Assembly (NCBI GenBank): GCA_934593275.1 | Contig: CAKTQE010000090.1 | Span: forward strand, 1-5,250 | Direction: 5' to 3' | From: an uncultured Oscillospiraceae bacterium | GTDB lineage: Bacteria > Bacillota > Clostridia > Oscillospirales > Oscillospiraceae | DNA: 5,250 nucleotides | Shown: positions 4,625 through 5,250 of the stretch, piece after piece | Layout: every line of letters begins with the position of its first letter | How positions within the stretch are numbered: the stretch's first letter is position 1 | Notes under the pieces: model-generated | What the model saw: the letters and a program-made list of their open reading frames with translations, nothing else | Told to the model about the DNA's origin: nothing | The model's database searches: none | Position numbers and translations under genes: made by a program

Positions 4625-5250
4625 ATGATGAAATATCTTCAGAAGCTCGGTAAGGCTCTGTTCCTTCCCGTTGCTATTCTGCCCATCTGTGGTATCCTGA
4701 TGGGTCTGGGCTACGCCATGGCTCCTGGCGTTATGGGCGTACCCGATGCTGCCACTTCCGGCGCACTGTACACCATCGGCTTCTTCCTGGTGAAGGCCGG
4801 CGGCGCACTGATCGACAACATGGCTCTGCTGTTCGCCATCGGCGTTGCCGTTGGCCTGGCCGATGACCACGACGGCACTGCCGGTCTGGCTGGCCTGGTC
4901 AGCTGGCTGATGATCACCACCCTGCTGTCCGTTGGCTCCGTCAGCGTTATCGCTCCCGGCCTGATTGCCAGCAAGACCAACGAGGTTGCTTTCTCTAAGA
5001 TCACCAACCCCTTCATCGGCATCCTGTGCGGCATCATTGGTGCCAGCTGCTACAACAAGTTCAAGAACACCAAGCTGCCTGACGTGCTGGCATTCTTCGG
5101 TGGCAAGCGTTCCGTCGCCATCGTGACCGGCGTTGTTTCCATCGTTGTTGCCGCCATCCTGCTGTTCGTATGGCCCATCGTCTTCGGCGTTCTGGTTGCC
5201 ATCGGCAACGGCATCAAGGGCATGGGCGTGTTCGGTGTTGGCCTGTACGC
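4625..5250 (+). CDS. PTS EIIC permease, glucose/N-acetylglucosamine family, 5' part only
   Basis: The membrane channel of a sugar PTS, which imports sugar as it is phosphorylated. The first 208 codons are present and the frame runs off the window edge. The N-terminus KYLQKLGKALFLPVAILPICGILMGLGY matches the family start (LGKxxxLPVAxLP). It is followed by hydrophobic segments typical of IIC, including MALLFAIGVAVGLADDHDGTAGLAG and NPFIGILCGIIGA, and by the conserved LPDVLAFFGGKR. The D-x-x-G-T-A-G-L-A-G stretch looks closer to NagE-type N-acetylglucosamine permeases than to PtsG. That reading comes from memory of family sequences, and glucose remains possible. The substrate-site GLHH region and any fused IIB domain lie beyond the edge. 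Since a separate IIA is in the operon, a IIC or IICB protein is expected. GGAGGG at 4611-4616 serves ATG 4625; ATG 4628 is an alternative. Confidence 0.93.
   Translation, partial: MMKYLQKLGKALFLPVAILPICGILMGLGYAMAPGVMGVPDAATSGALYTIGFFLVKAGGALIDNMALLFAIGVAVGLADDHDGTAGLAGLVSWLMITTLLSVGSVSVIAPGLIASKTNEVAFSKITNPFIGILCGIIGASCYNKFKNTKLPDVLAFFGGKRSVAIVTGVVSIVVAAILLFVWPIVFGVLVAIGNGIKGMGVFGVGLY

Overview
The window looks like chromosomal DNA from a Bacillota member, most likely class Clostridia (Oscillospiraceae/Lachnospiraceae-like). This rests on GC-rich coding sequence with C/G-rich third positions set against AT-rich intergenic DNA, strong AAGGAG-type ribosome binding sites, a sigma-A-type TTGACA promoter, and Clostridia-like enzyme I and HPr sequences. 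The taxonomic call is inference; there is no rRNA or marker gene here.

Layout. Bases 1-256 hold no convincing gene. They contain a palindromic patch (124-145) and an array of the heptamer ATTGTCA (218-256), which abuts a strong bidirectional terminator (257-305). Bases 308-1614 carry a leftward two-gene unit: a LysR-type regulator (688-1614) followed by a 113-residue protein of unknown function (308-649). The unit ends at the 257-305 terminator. Bases 1615-2112 are a 498-bp divergent intergenic region rich in repeats. It has GGGCATT half-sites over the lysR promoter, a 14-bp direct repeat at 1840 and 1963, an inverted repeat touching the -35 box of a good rightward promoter (TTGACA-17-TATTCT), and a roughly 86-nt leader with two hairpins. 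From 2113 to the end runs a rightward sugar phosphotransferase (PTS) operon: free-standing IIA of the glucose family, enzyme I (ptsI), HPr (ptsH), then the start of a glucose/N-acetylglucosamine-family IIC permease cut by the window edge. A GC-rich hairpin with a short T-run lies between ptsH and the permease.

How the genes work together. Phosphate passes from PEP to enzyme I (His185), to HPr (His15), to IIA (His83), to a IIB domain (not seen, perhaps fused downstream in the cut gene), and then to sugar entering through the IIC permease. General and sugar-specific components are thus encoded together, in the order IIA-EI-HPr-IIC rather than the familiar ptsH-ptsI(-crr). The most interesting point is that HPr has Arg where the regulatory Ser46 is expected, so this HPr should not be a target of HPr kinase or a CcpA corepressor. 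Consistent with that, I saw no convincing cre site at the operon promoter. The LysR regulator is the only candidate controller visible, but its link to the PTS operon is inferred only from divergent placement.
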